Of a DNA stretch of 64,000 nt, positions 21,157 through 31,426 are shown piece after piece. Both the position numbers and the translations under genes were made by a program. How positions within the stretch are numbered: the stretch's first letter is position 1; each line of letters begins with the position of its first letter. The notes below the pieces were generated by a model. The model was not told the origin of the DNA, ran no database searches, and saw only the letters and a list, made by a program, of their open reading frames with translations. The DNA is taken from assembly GCA_030568195.1 (NCBI GenBank), contig JAJLTO010000004.1, positions 1,364,001 through 1,428,000 of the forward strand. The letters are read 5' to 3'. The stretch comes from Dipodascopsis uninucleata var. uninucleata (taxonomy: Eukaryota; Ascomycota; Lipomycetes; Lipomycetales; Lipomycetaceae).

Positions 21157-22602
21157 ATGTCACTTTTAGATATACTCAAGCGACTGTCACAGAAGAAGGT
21201 GAGAGTGCATGAGAATAGCACTATTTTAGCTTCAGCTGATCTTTTGGTCAAGAAAGCGAGAGAACTGCCATAGAATGATCTTGAATAACATATGTGCTAA
21301 CAGGTAGCTGACGATATGCTTTATTCTGACTAGTCGGTCATTGTTATATATGGACAGGAGTATGACTACAGAGGTCATGAGAGCCGTAGTGAGAGCTCTA
21401 GCGAGAGTGGCCATAGCAGCAGCAGAGATATACCTGTCAATTACAATGGAGTCATGATAGAGGAGGATACTGATATTACTCATGCATATTTTAAGGTGCC
21501 TATGGCCCTGGACAATAGCACCAGTGGGCAACGGACCGAATATGAGGGATCGTTTAAATCGATCATGCCAAATATTACTGATCGGATATCTTACAAGGCG
21601 GTGAAACTAAGGAAGGGAGGAATATCAGGTAGGACTGGCTCTAACAATATTATGCATGAAGGTTCGTTTGTTGTTGATCGATCTAGTGTGTCGTATGTGC
21701 TTCCGTGTTCGGAGGCTCCCTTGAAAATTCTAAGCAAGGATATATGGCCAAGTTTTCCTCATTATAATGAGAAGGAAAACGAGGACATGTATGTAGGTGG
21801 TGATTTGGTAGAGGAAAGTATGAGACATCCAAAGAGGTCACAAAGACAGCGGAGCTTTAAGCGGATCCTCAACAAGCGGAAAGACAACATTACCATGATT
21901 AAGAATCGTATTTTGAAACGTGTGGTTAGATCAGAGGAGTCGTTATCGTGCTTTCAAAGCGATCAAAAGGACAGTGAATGCGAAGGGGATGAAGAAACTC
22001 CTCTTCTAGTGTCTTCAATACCTACACCTACGTTGTACTGTGAAGATACCTATGACAGTCGAAATGCTTCCACGGGTAGGGAGTGGCCACAGATGCATGA
22101 TTACAGTGAAATCTGTCTCTTTTGTCTGGAGCAAATAGCTACGTGCAATGACTATGAGCAGGCAGCAGATGCCAAACGTAAATTTATATCCGCTCAGCAA
22201 GGACAACTTAGTGAAGATATAGAGTCTAGAGCGGATGCGGTTTTCTGGGATTTTATTGATATGAAGAGAAGATCGAGAGAACAGCAACAAATTGAAGAGG
22301 CTTACTATGACTACAAAACTAGACCACAGACACCAGATCAGTACGCAAACTCGCCTCTAACGAGAGTGTGGAGCGAAGATCGAATTCAGGCGCATTGGAA
22401 TACCTATCAAAATGAAAGAGCTGACAGAGTAATGCGAAAATTCTGGAGACATAGTGAACGAACTAATAGCCAGAAGGGGAAGTTTTTTAGTATACAGGAC
22501 CTCTCTCGCAAATGGAAGTATTTTAAGAGAGCGTTCGAGCCTAGTTATTATTACATTCGTTCGCCTACAGATGCAGAAGATAATGGAGGGTGGAATAATT
22601 GA
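21157..22602 (+). CDS. Uncharacterised 436-aa fungal protein
   Basis: I do not recognise this protein. Predicted exons are 21157-21198 (MSLLDILKRLSQKK) and 21334-22602, joined across a GTGAGA...GACTAG intron of 135 nt in phase 0. The large exon is open well upstream of its first ATG (21454), and that extension is Ser-rich and protein-like (QEYDYRGHESRSESSSESG), which supports the two-exon model. Visible features are a basic central stretch (HPKRSQRQRSFKRILNKRKD), an acidic dileucine-type motif (EGDEETPLL), a CLFC pair and a C-terminal aromatic/basic block (RKWKYFKRAFEPSYYYIR). No signal peptide or membrane segment is seen. The long high-GC upstream region could contain its control elements. 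Confidence 0.7.
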
Positions 22603-23099
22603 ACATAGTGATTAAATTGGTAGATAATATTCAGTGATATCTAGTATAGGACTGCGGAGTACAATCTAGGATAGTCATTTTCATATACCTTGTTATATAT
22701 ATAACCAAATCAGCATTAATGTCACGCATATCCGTTCATTCATTCATCATGAGTAGCATATATGGCATCTATATTACAGCAAATCAGCTTTATGTACATA
22801 TTTGACTAGTAGCATTACATATATACGTGTATATACATAATTTCATATGTTGTATTTGAGATCTAGAAATACCACATTACCACCATCGGCCAGACATGAC
22901 GAGATGGCACTGCTACATGAAGAAGAAATTAGACCAAATAAAAAGCTAACAAGATGAAATTCAAAGAGCCCGAAGCTGATTACTATAATCCCAAAAAATC
23001 ACGTATCCGATATCCGTATTAGTTAAATTGTCATGTATCCATTAATGATTATTCATTATTCAATTATTGTTTAAAGAGTGAGATACTCGTTTATCTGGT
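22603..23099. other. Convergent 3' intergenic region
   Basis: AT-rich gap between the unknown gene (+) and the small heat-shock gene (-), with short TA-rich runs near 22690 and 22825. Nothing else was recognised. Confidence 0.6.
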
Positions 23100-23732
23100 T
23101 TAATCCAACTTTTCAGAAAGATCGGTAGGCTGTTCTCCAGCTGATGCTGCAGATTCAACTGATGAGTCTTCAACTTGTGCAGCATCTATCCAGTCATCAG
23201 TTGACGGCACGGTTTCGACTGTTACTCGCCTCTTAGTCTGCTGTTCGGCTTTAGGTATGGATACTTCTAGGAGACCATTGGCTAGCTTTGCAGAAACATT
23301 ATCGGCATCTAACTTGGTACCTGGAGAGATTCGTATTCGTCTTTCATATTTGCCGACACGCCGCTCTCCCAGTCTGAGTCGCTTGATAGCATCATCAGAA
23401 GCATACACGCCCGGACGGGAGAGCGTTCCAGATATGATCAGCTCATTGCTTTGAGGATCAAAGTCAACGTTGACAGATCCAGGAGCGGCACCTGGTAAAG
23501 AGGCATGGACAGTATATGATCTCTCATCGTCAAATATGTCGATAGCAGGCCGAAAATTTACATCTTCAGACGTAGCGGCAGACTTTGAGTGAGCGCCCCA
23601 CCTTCCACAGGATCCGGACCCGGCTTCGTTCAATTTAACTGGACTAGACGAGTATCCTGGTCGATTGCCAAACAAAAGCTCGGCAGTGGGGAACGGGTTA
23701 AAGATATCGAAGGGATCAATAATAGCAGGCAT
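23100..23732 (-). CDS. Small heat-shock protein (Hsp20/alpha-crystallin family)
   Basis: Single exon of 210 aa with an ATG at 23732. After an N-terminal arm rich in Phe/Pro/Gly (DPFDIFNPFPTAELLFG), the alpha-crystallin domain runs from about residue 60 to 180: PAIDIFDDERSYTVHASLPG, DFDPQSNELIISGTL, KYERRIRISPGTKLDADNVS, and the conserved AxxxNGLLEVSIPK strand. The insert between strands, with DAIKRLRLGERRVGKYERR, resembles that of fungal Hsp16/Hsp20. It acts as an ATP-independent holdase chaperone in the cytosol. A heat-shock-element-like site lies about 190 bp upstream, consistent with Hsf1 control. Lack of an intron suits a stress gene that must be expressed when splicing is impaired. Confidence 0.9.
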   Translation of the reverse strand: MPAIIDPFDIFNPFPTAELLFGNRPGYSSSPVKLNEAGSGSCGRWGAHSKSAATSEDVNFRPAIDIFDDERSYTVHASLPGAAPGSVNVDFDPQSNELIISGTLSRPGVYASDDAIKRLRLGERRVGKYERRIRISPGTKLDADNVSAKLANGLLEVSIPKAEQQTKRRVTVETVPSTDDWIDAAQVEDSSVESAASAGEQPTDLSEKLD

Positions 23733-24436
23733 GTTGTATGTAATGTATGTTCTTGTAGGAGATAAGTGATCTGAGAAAATCTTTATACACTATAGCTTAA
23801 TTGAGAAGTGATATAGAAAAGAGATAGCATTTAGTGGGAATTTACTGTTTATTTTATAGGTTCCAAGTCTTGTTAGATTACGTATCATATACTTTAATTG
23901 GTATCCTAGAGCATGTTCAAGATCATTCTCGCATATTTCAGTCCCTCGTGATTTTTCAAATGTAAGTATATGCCCAATATCCCTAAAATGGCGTACAGAA
24001 GACGCTCGAATAAAGTCATTCTCTCAGACTTACAAGTGTGTATAAGCTATTCCGCTCACCATTGTGGAGATGGTAAACGATCGATACTAGAAGGGCCGCG
24101 AACTTTCTGGACTTGTATTCCATCAATTGGGAAGTCACAGTTTCCTCCCAAACTGTAGGACAGGTTTTTTGGCATATCTTCCCAATGCCACCAAACTTTA
24201 AACCCTATACACTCAAAGCCTTGTAACGATAATTTCCACTACGCTACTTCAATTATGTACGCACAAAAAGTTGACATGAAAATGTAAAGCACTTCTTCCA
24301 CTATCCATAAAGAAAAAACTGTAAACAGGCGAAACGTGACCTTGAATGTAAGATTTGACAACTCCGCGAAGCTTCTCTCACCAGACAAATTTGTCGACGT
24401 TTTGAGTTGATTTGATCTAGAATATTCTAAGCCAAC
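23733..24436. other. Divergent promoter region, Hsp20 gene / CEM1
   Basis: Shared 5' region of two divergent genes. It holds the heat-shock-element-like site at 23916-23928 and a TATA-like stretch just upstream of the Hsp20 start. No coding signal was found. Confidence 0.6.
23916..23928. promoter_or_regulatory. Heat-shock-element-like site
   Basis: TTCAAGATCATTC matches TTCnnGAAnnTTC with one mismatch (GAT for GAA). It lies about 185-197 bp upstream of the small heat-shock gene start. Three alternating units are the minimal site for trimeric Hsf1. Confidence 0.5.
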
Positions 24437-25909
24437 ATGCAATTACCGCGAAGAGTTGTCGTTACAGGTCTTGGTCTGGTAACTCCGCTCGGCGTAGGTA
24501 AGCAATGGAAGCAGTCGGATAGAACATCCTAGAGAAAGCTAGCTGTAATACAGCTGTGCCTGGCGCAATTGGAAGCGCATATCACGTTTCCATAGATTAC
24601 TGATACAAATTATGTAGGCGTCAAGAAATCATGGACTGGTCTGATTAGCGGTGAATCAGCTCTCTCGTCAACTTTGAACCGAGACGATGAAAGATATTCG
24701 TCGATCCCTTGTAAAGTTGCTGGATTTGTTCCTGACGGTGAGCCCGGGAAACTCGAATTTGGACTTTGGAACCCAAAGGATTGGCTGAAAAATGGTGAAG
24801 AGCGTCGCATAGGAAAATTTGCTCAGTATGCCCTTTCTGCCACCCAACAAGCTCTTGAGGATGCCGAATATATTGATATTAATGAAGCCAGTAAGTTGAG
24901 AACAGGAGTTTGCATTGGAACTGGTATTGGAAATATAGATGACACGTATGATAGTATAGTATCATTTGATAAGAATGGCTATAAAAAAATATCACCTTTA
25001 ACAGTTCCTAGAATGCTTCTTAATATGGCAGTATTTCATGTATCCCTGAAGCATGGGTTCAAAGGTCCAAACCACTCTGTCACTACTGCTTGCACTACAG
25101 GTCTTCATGCGATAGGAGATGCAACAAGATTCATAAAGTTTGGAGATGCTGACGTTATGATCGCCGGAGGTGCGGAGTCATGTATCTCACCTTTTTCTCT
25201 TGCTGCCTTTGCAAAAGCGAAAAGTCTTGCGACGGAGTTCAATGACAAACCAACCGAAGCATCGCGTCCTTTTGACAAAGACCGCTGTGGCTTTGTTATG
25301 GGGGAGGGAGCTGGGATAGTTGTTTTAGAGGAACTTAACCATGCTCTAAATAGAGGGGCGAAAATTTACGCAGAAGTTGTTGGATATGGTCTTTCAGGCG
25401 ACGCGCATCACATTACTGCGCCCCAACCTAATGGTGACGGAATTTTGCTATCTATGATCAGTGCGATACGCCAAGCAGGTATTCGTCCGTATGATATTGA
25501 CTATATCAATGCTCATGCTACTTCTACACCACAGGGTGACGTTGCAGAAAACAGAGCTATCCGCAGATTAATGTTAGAAGATGTTGATAATGAATATACA
25601 TCTGAATTTAATGGATTCAAGAAGACGTCACCGCATGAGATCAATATCTCGAGTACAAAAGGCTCTATCGGACATTTATTAGGTGCAGCTGGAGCAGTTG
25701 AGTCAATATTTACAATTCTTGCTCTTAGAGAAGGAGTTCTTCCACCAACTGTGAATTTGCAGAACATTAGTGAACCTTCGGATGAGTTTACTTGTAACTA
25801 TGTTCCTAACCAAGCACAAAATGCAGACATTTCTTACGCCTTATCGAATAGTTCTGGGTTTGGAGGAACAAATGCTACACTCTGCTTCTCTAGAGATGTT
25901 CAGCTTTAA
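24437..25909 (+). CDS. CEM1: Mitochondrial beta-ketoacyl-ACP synthase
   Basis: Two exons, 24437-24497 and 24618-25909 (GTAAGC...TAG intron of 120 nt, phase 1); 450 aa. The first exon gives MQLPRRVVVTGLGLVTPLGV and the second continues with GVKKSWTGLISGESAL, typical of type II condensing enzymes. Catalytic residues are present: Cys near 179 in VTTACTTGLHAIGDA, His near 320 in NAHATSTPQGD, and Lys/His (His near 373) in STKGSIGHLLGAAGAVE. The C-terminus carries NSSGFGGTNATLCF. It performs chain elongation in mitochondrial fatty-acid synthesis, which feeds lipoic acid. There is almost no presequence, as is also the case in yeast Cem1. Confidence 0.93.
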
Positions 25910-26172
25910 ATGTATTTGTAACTTTCATACATTTGTTGTCTTCGTAAATAGCATTTACATTTTCATATTGTGTACATATATTAGTATTGTTAATATTCAT
26001 TTACCTACCTAGTCCTTTTCTTTGATAGAATATACTCCAACCCCATGTAATAGAACCCTTAACAACATAAATCACTACCAAATTTTTTCTAAAATTCAGT
26101 CTGATTGAGCTCATGTAGTATATCTCTTTAAAATCGTGTCACATATATTTACGGCGAATATAATAATAAGCC

Positions 26173-26908
26173 ATGGTATGTATTCGAAAAGCTGGCGAAT
26201 AATATCTATATATCTAACGTCTTATATGCCTAGGCTCCTCGAAGAAAATCAGCAGATGCCGTTGTGGAAGCTCGTCAAGCGCAAAGAGCTTATATGCAAT
26301 CGTTGAAGCTGGCAGCGACGAAAGCATCTATTGAACGAGCAGCAAAGTTTCCCTCTCTTTCAGCCCGACTAAGCGGAGGTATTTCAAAACCTACAAAAAA
26401 GTCAAAGCTTGCCTCAAAGCGTGTGAATCTGATAGAGAAGATCGAAAAATCCTCGGCCAAAAAAGGAAAGAGAGTTGACATACCAGTTGGAATTTCTAAA
26501 GCTAGTCGAAGAGGCGTTATATTACCATCAGCATTATCTAAGGTGTCTACAGCATATAATAAAAGACATGATCTTTCTAAGTCCGCACGAAGGCGAGCTC
26601 AGAGAGCTGAGAAGGAAAGATTGGCGGGAACCCAAATGACAGATTTACTTAATGCTTTACCTGATACGAGCGATATGCTCTACGATGAGGACAATAAAGA
26701 TATTTCTATGGACGATGCTGACGGATCGGCTCATAAGTCTAAAGTTGGTGATATTTTAATGGCCCCTAAGAGTAAGCCTGGCACTCTAAGAAGTAACGAG
26801 CGTCTTGCGAAGAACGAGATCGATCGCTTTGGCAAAATCATCGCTGATGACACTTTCCGCGATAATCCATTTGCTACTCTTCGCAGTTTCATTCAAAACA
26901 GAATATAG
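26173..26908 (+). CDS. SLX9: SLX9-like ribosome biogenesis protein, intron directly after the ATG
   Basis: Exon 1 is only the start codon (26173-26175). A 58-nt intron (GTATGT...CTAACG...CTAG) follows, and exon 2 is 26234-26908; 225 aa beginning MAPRRKSADAV. The protein is basic and low-complexity. The C-terminal half matches the Slx9 layout: SKSARRRAQRAEKER, then MTDLLNALPDTSD, and a tail with EIDRFGKIIADDTFRDNPFA followed by TLRSFIQNRI (family pattern: SK-R-R-basic, MxDLLxxLP, F...NPFxxLR). Slx9 accompanies pre-40S particles in the nucleolus. Recognition rests on motif order, so the family call is likely but not certain. Confidence 0.65.
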
Positions 26909-27421
26909 TATATCTGCGGTTGTCTCCCTTTCCTCTATTTATTGATATTTTTTCTCATTTATCTTTAGCTGGTTTGTAATTTGGCATATTTGTATAATAT
27001 ATTTTTCTTGCATTTGTCCGGAACTAATTTCGTCTTAGTCAACAATGACAATTTTTATTGAGTTTATATATTAAATGATTATTAATATATTAGTACAGTG
27101 TATATAAATGATCGCTTCTGACGTTGCAAAATCTCCTCTCTCGTTTTTGACAAGCTCGAGTAAGATTGTAGAATTAATATCTGTAACAAGATTTGTCATA
27201 GTACGTACTCCGGTAGTAATATTATAACAGTATTATTAGTTGCCTGATTCATGATAATCTGCTGTTAGTATTTACTCCACACAGTACTAAATTGGATGCA
27301 TAGAGCATTACTCATAAGCTCAGTTGCATATCGTGGATTTTCTGGCAGATTTAAATCTCGATTCATCTTATCCGCAAGTTTTAAACTAATCCAAGCTCGA
27401 TTAATTTCTTCTCATTACAAT
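26909..27421. other. Intergenic region, nothing recognised
   Basis: AT-rich gap between two tandem + strand genes, acting as the promoter of GPD1. A stretch near 27300-27400 is richer in GC, but no element was identified. Confidence 0.55.
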
Positions 27422-28730
27422 ATGGCTAAATACAGCGTGTCTGTTATTGAATCTGGAAACTGGTAGGTGGAAGGAAGGTGAAGTGGGGGGTGGGTGGGGG
27501 CGGGGTGTGGTAGTTTGCAATACTAATGTGCTCCTAAGGAGCCGTTTGCTTACGATGTTTAACTACAAGATATCCACTATTTCACCATTTTCTATATAGT
27601 ATTAATTAGTTGATGATTATAGGGGAAGCGCTATTGCGAAGATCGTCGCCGAGAATGCTGCAGAAAAGAGTGATATTTTTGAATCAAAAGTTCGCATGTG
27701 GGTGTTCGAAGAGATTGTCAACGACAAGAAGTTGACCGAGATCATTAATACAGAGCACCAAAATGTAAAATATCTTCCAGGAATTAAGCTACCAGTCAAT
27801 GTTGTTGCTGTACCAGATTTAAAGGATACGGTAAAGGACGCGGATATTTTGGTTTTCAACGTACCTCACCAGTTCCTCCCTAGAATTTGCAAGGAACTTA
27901 AAGGTGCTATTCCTCCCACAGTCAGAGCAATATCTTGTATTAAAGGCGTTGAACTTTCTGCAGATGGGATCACGATCATTGCCGATTACATTTCAAAGGA
28001 ACTGGGAATCTATTGCGGCGCACTTTCAGGTGCTAATCTCGCACCTGAAGTCGCTCAAGAGAAATTTTCGGAGACAACTGTGGCATATAAGATCCCAGAT
28101 CCTAATGATACTATCAACAAAAAGGTGATAAAAAGTCTGTTTCATAGGCCATACTTCCATGTCAACGTAATTGATGATGTTGCTGGTGCCTCTCTCTGTG
28201 GAGCTTTAAAGAATATAGTTGCTTTGGCATCCGGTTTCGTTGATGGTATGGAGTGGGGAGACAACGCAAAGGCTGCAATCATTCGCCGTGGCCTGTTGGA
28301 GATGACAAAATTTGGACGCGATTTTTTCCCTGAGGTCCAGGCTGCTACATTTACCGAAGAATCCTGTGGTGTTGCCGATGTGATTACCTCCTGTTCTGGA
28401 GGTCGTAATCATAGACTTGGCGCTGCGTTTATTCGAACTAAAAAGCCTGTATTTGAACTGGAGGCCGAATTATTGAAGGGACAAAAAGCTCAGGGTGTAA
28501 CTACAGCTGAAGAAGTTCACCAATTTCTGAAGAAGCGAGGTGTTTCCAAAGAATTTCCTCTATTTACTGCTACATATGATATTATTTTCAATGGTTTAGA
28601 TGTAAGTTAGCCTTACTATGATATTCTTCACGGCTAGATTCCTATGTTGTTTACTAACAAGTTCCATATGTGTCTACAGAGCACGGCCCTACCTGCTATC
28701 TTAGAACAAGTTGAGCAAAATCCCGAATAG
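27422..28730 (+). CDS. GPD1: NAD-dependent glycerol-3-phosphate dehydrogenase
   Basis: Three exons: 27422-27462, 27623-28601 and 28680-28730; 356 aa. Intron 1 (160 nt, GTAGGT donor) splits the Trp codon of the NAD-binding loop, and intron 2 ends just before STALPAILEQVEQNP. Family blocks include FNVPHQFLPRICKELKG, CIKGVEL, GALSGANLAPEVAQ, the catalytic-Lys region GALKNIVALASGFVDGM, NAKAAIIRRGL and SCGVADVITSCSGGRN. The enzyme converts dihydroxyacetone phosphate to glycerol-3-phosphate for lipid synthesis, osmolyte production and redox balance. Oddities: the Rossmann loop reads VIESGNWGSA, where the family has VIGSGNWG, so the first Gly of GxGxxG is Glu. Intron 1 contains a strong G-quadruplex pattern on the coding strand. 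Confidence 0.95.
27485..27505 (+). other. Potential G-quadruplex in GPD1 intron 1
   Basis: Four G-runs (6, 3, 5 and 4 G) are separated by single-base loops T, T and C, on the transcribed-RNA-sense strand of GPD1. Single-nucleotide loops are the most stable class in known G4 biophysics. It begins 22 nt after the 5' splice site. Confidence 0.85.
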
Positions 28731-29354
28731 CTGGCTTTTGAGAGACCGGCATCAATTTTGAAGTTAATGGAACAGTATCTTGACGATATACTTATACTTT
28801 GCATGTCATCGTGAAATTGACTTGCTTGTCTATTTTTATCCGGGCACGATAATAATTCTCTACTGCGTAGCAAGGTTTCTACTTTTTTATTCCAAATGTC
28901 CATTTAGTTACCTTTATAATCATGTTGCAGATAGCATAATAGACAGATGCTTTTTATTCCATTAAAAAGAGTTTTTGGTATATGTCCGGACACTCTTTCT
29001 ATAGATCAACTGTTGCATATGTTGGCTTAATCACATTTCTTTTATGCAATTGACGCACAAGATAAATGGAAAAAAGTCTGATCATAATATTAAACTAAAA
29101 TTTTCAATTGATTATTTATAAAATGACTGGAACCAAGTAAAAAAATTTCTGCGTGTATTAATAGAGCAGATGATATCTGTAAGTATCCTTCGGGAGCGCA
29201 TAATATGCACCTTATTGTATTTTTGCTTTAAGGTTGAAGTTTCATATCTTGCACATTCAAACTTTTTTAGTCTAGAGCAATTTGCAGCAGATATCCATCA
29301 ATAATATTGCCAATTAAACGTTGAACATTTTTCTCTATAGTAGAGTCATAAAAA
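28731..29354. other. Intergenic region, nothing recognised
   Basis: AT-rich gap between GPD1 and the lectin gene, both on +. No coding signal or distinctive motif was found. Confidence 0.6.
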
Positions 29355-30984
29355 ATGACTAGACAATTCAGATCTTGGCTGTATAAGACCGCACTTGCTA
29401 CAATTGTTCTCGTGGATATCTTCCAGGTTGTTTGTGCAGCGCCGGATCGTCTTCTTTCTCTAGGTAGCCCTGTTTCAAAAGATAAGAACACCATTCCAGG
29501 TAAATGCTCTTTTCTCATATAATTAATTATTAATAGTAGGACAGAATATTCAGGAAATTGGTTAATGATATTAATTCCTGGTATTGCTGTATAGAGTGGG
29601 AAAAAACAGGATCTGTGGTTGTGGAGAATGACAGAGTGTTCTTAACAACACCTGGAGACAAGGGCCAGTCAGGTGGAATATGGACCAAGAATGCGAACTC
29701 TTATGAGACATGGACTACTGAAATTACTTTTAGAGTCTCTGGCAGTGATATTCCTAGCGGTGGCATGGCTATTTGGTACACAGCCGAGCGTGCTACGACT
29801 GGATCTGTATTTGGATCGAGCGACAATTGGGATGGTCTAGCAATAATTATTGACTCATCTGGTGGCCAAGGAAGTGTTCGTGGTCATCTCAATGATGGAT
29901 CTATAACTTATTCTACGTTGCCAGAGCCTCAAGAGCAGTCGTTTGATAAGTGTGCGCTAAGATACCGAAACACTGGCTCGCTGATCTCTTTAAAGCTCAG
30001 TGTTGGGCCACGTTTGCTGAAGGTATCATATGTTTTTTACTTTGTCAACTACGCTTGGAGTATCGATGCTAATTGATCACATAAATCATTGAATAGGTCG
30101 AAGTTGATGGCAGACCATGCTTTGAGCACCACAATATCTATTTGCCTCCAAAGCAGTATCTAGGTATATCGGCGTCGTCATATGAAAACCCTGACAGTTT
30201 TGAGATCTTCACCGTCAGGACAGAAGGATCAGGAATAGGCAAAGAGAAGCCAACGTCAAGTGTTAAAACAGCTGAAAACTTAGCAAATAAGATGCGTGAG
30301 CGTTCTAACAAGGGACAAACGAAGGACCGACCTATCAAGAATGAAGGTCAGGCTCTTGATGGTGTTGATAAAGAGTATTTAAATATCTTGGTAAGTACTA
30401 CTCCTATATCTAATATAATATATTGGGCTAGCATCTTGATCTGTTCTTCTCACTTTACTCACAACGTTATAAATCTAGGAAAAACGAATACTAGAGCTGC
30501 GAACTCTTGTAGAATCGGAATTTGAGAAAATTCTTGATGCACGCGATGCAAACGGATTCCAGCAAGTGAGACCCTTGATTGAGAAATTAGATCAGAGACT
30601 GTATGTTGTCAGCTATTCTTTCTGCTTAGTCGATTGATCTTTTAAGTAGCTAACATTCTCAATAGGGGCCGTATTGAGGTACAAGTCAGTCGTACAGAAG
30701 CTCAGTTTCACGGTGCCACTGCTAATATGCATGAAAGCACAAAGCAGAACATTGCATCGGAAATCAGTAGATTAAGTAACAAGTTGGATGTGTTTGATAA
30801 GACCATGAAAGATCATACCAATTCTCTCGTTGGTACTTTACCAGAAACTATAACTAATGCTATGAAGTCTGTCCCAAGCTTTTGGTCGCTTCTCTTCGTA
30901 TTCTTGTTGCTACAAAGTTGTGTGATTGGTGGCTACATCTTCTATAGCAAAAGAAAGCGTCACGAGCACCCAAAATATTTATAA
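29355..30984 (+). CDS. EMP47: L-type lectin cargo receptor (Emp46/Emp47/ERGIC-53-like)
   Basis: Five exons: 29355-29499, 29595-30022, 30097-30390, 30479-30600 and 30666-30984; 435 aa. The N-terminal signal peptide is LYKTALATIVLVDIFQVVCA. The lectin domain follows (IPEWEKTGSVVV; GGIWTKNANSYETWTTEITF; GGMAIWYT; DNWDGLAIIIDSS; CFEHHNIYLPPKQYLGISAS). A coiled-coil stalk begins around EKRILELRTLVESEFEKIL. One membrane segment (FWSLLFVFLLLQSCVIGGYI) and a short basic cytosolic tail KRKRHEHPKYL complete it. Type I receptors of this family cycle between ER and Golgi to export glycoproteins. All four introns keep phase. The tail has basic residues but not the classical KKxx ending, so the retrieval signal is uncertain. 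Confidence 0.85.
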
Positions 30985-31426
30985 ACCTCTCAGTTTGTAA
31001 ATTTTGGCGAGATGTATATTTATCTAGCTAATATATATACGTGTGTATATATATTTATATATCCTTGTATGAATACTGTTTTGGACTTGAAATGCAGTAT
31101 TCTAGGACTAAAATGCGCCTTGATCTTGAAAGTGACAACCGTGCCGTTAATTGTTTCTAAGTATCTTATCTCGAAATATGTATTTTTAAAGTGTCATATA
31201 TCGAAATAGAAAAGTACGATACGTAAATTTTGAAGCGATCGGAATATATCAAATACGATATTTAAAATTGTCTATTTATATGCGTTTATATATGGAAATG
31301 ATAAGTTTGTGCTGCTAAAACAAGGCAGCTTCTTCTGTACACTCTATGTCAAATAAAATCTTCCAATTACAATGTCTTTTTTTGATAATCGACGTCATTT
31401 CTCATAATGTTTACAACAATATCAAA
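30985..31426. other. Convergent 3' intergenic region
   Basis: AT-rich gap with TA-rich runs between the lectin gene (+) and TFA1 (-). No further feature was found. Confidence 0.6.
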
